A DNA stretch of 6,199 nucleotides, from positions 1 through 6,199 of the forward strand of contig JBDTIZ010000229.1 in NCBI GenBank assembly GCA_039936115.1. Direction: 5' to 3'. This document shows, piece after piece, positions 6,119 to 6,199 of the stretch; position 1 is the stretch's first letter, and every line of letters starts with the position of its first letter. The notes under the pieces were generated by a model. The model saw only the letters and a list, made by a program, of their open reading frames with translations. It was not told the DNA's origin and did not search any database. This stretch comes from DATIJJ01 sp039936115. Its GTDB lineage: Bacteria; Pseudomonadota; Gammaproteobacteria; DSM-16500. The translations under genes and the position numbers were made by a program.

Positions 6119-6199
6119 TGTCACCCCGCACTTGTTGCGGGGTCTGGAATTAAAACATAAAAAATCATTAAAAAAATAAAATGTATTTATTATTATTTA
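6119..6199. repeat. MITE-like inverted-repeat element, right copy (3' part cut by window)
   Basis: It begins with TGTCACCCCG and the hairpin CCCCGCA (6124-6130), loop CTTGT, TGCGGGG (6136-6142). The 19 bases from 6129 are identical to positions 1-19. The following AT-rich core also aligns with the left copy for about 40 bases with only single-base gaps, in the same direction, then diverges. The inverted right arm lies beyond the window. It stands immediately upstream of the feo control region. Confidence 0.75.

Noticed and set aside
1..6199. The two direct repeat copies as ends of a composite transposon or genomic island carrying all five genes
   Set aside because: The copies are short dispersed elements without a transposase. 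feoABC is ordinary core content, and there is no integrase, tRNA or flanking duplication visible.

Overview
The window looks like a chromosomal segment of a gammaproteobacterium with moderately low GC. It fits best with an intracellular or amoeba-associated lineage such as the Legionellales/Coxiellaceae, but no marker gene here settles the genus. Three things point that way: an enterobacterial-type feoABC operon with a separate feoC, short palindromic repeats of the 'CCCCGCA...TGCGGGG' and 'GTCATTGC...GCAATGAC' kinds between genes, and two proteins of a kind often seen among secreted substrates of such bacteria (a long coiled-coil protein and an Ig-like domain protein). The lineage is an inference; the genes and repeats are read directly.

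Layout, right to left, because all five genes are on the minus strand. At 6119-6199 a short inverted-repeat element begins and runs off the window. An upstream region follows with an 8-bp inverted repeat (6065-6072/6087-6094). Then comes the ferrous iron uptake operon feoA (6048-5815), feoB (5818-3491) and feoC (3494-3264), each pair overlapping by four bases (ATGA). Downstream of feoC lies a 63-nt nested hairpin carrying a REP-like palindrome (3166-3228), then a small remnant-like region. A separate gene (3013-2171, 280 aa, Ig-like N-terminus) and a large coiled-coil gene (2094-193, about 633 aa) follow, each with its own recognisable promoter. The left end (1-156) is a cluster of repeats: another copy of the inverted-repeat element (1-100), a partial second copy of the REP-like sequence (106-136), and a short fragment (137-156) that may belong to a third class.

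Function: FeoB is the GTP-regulated Fe(II) permease of the inner membrane, FeoA its small cytoplasmic SH3-like partner, and FeoC a winged-helix cysteine protein. Together they import ferrous iron under reducing, low-oxygen or intracellular conditions. The two other genes have no function I can assign. Both seem to contain a beta-beta-alpha-beta-alpha segment resembling the LPD7 module of conjugative relaxases and other large proteins, which may mean they are related or work together. No RNA genes, CRISPR arrays, transposase genes or origin are visible.
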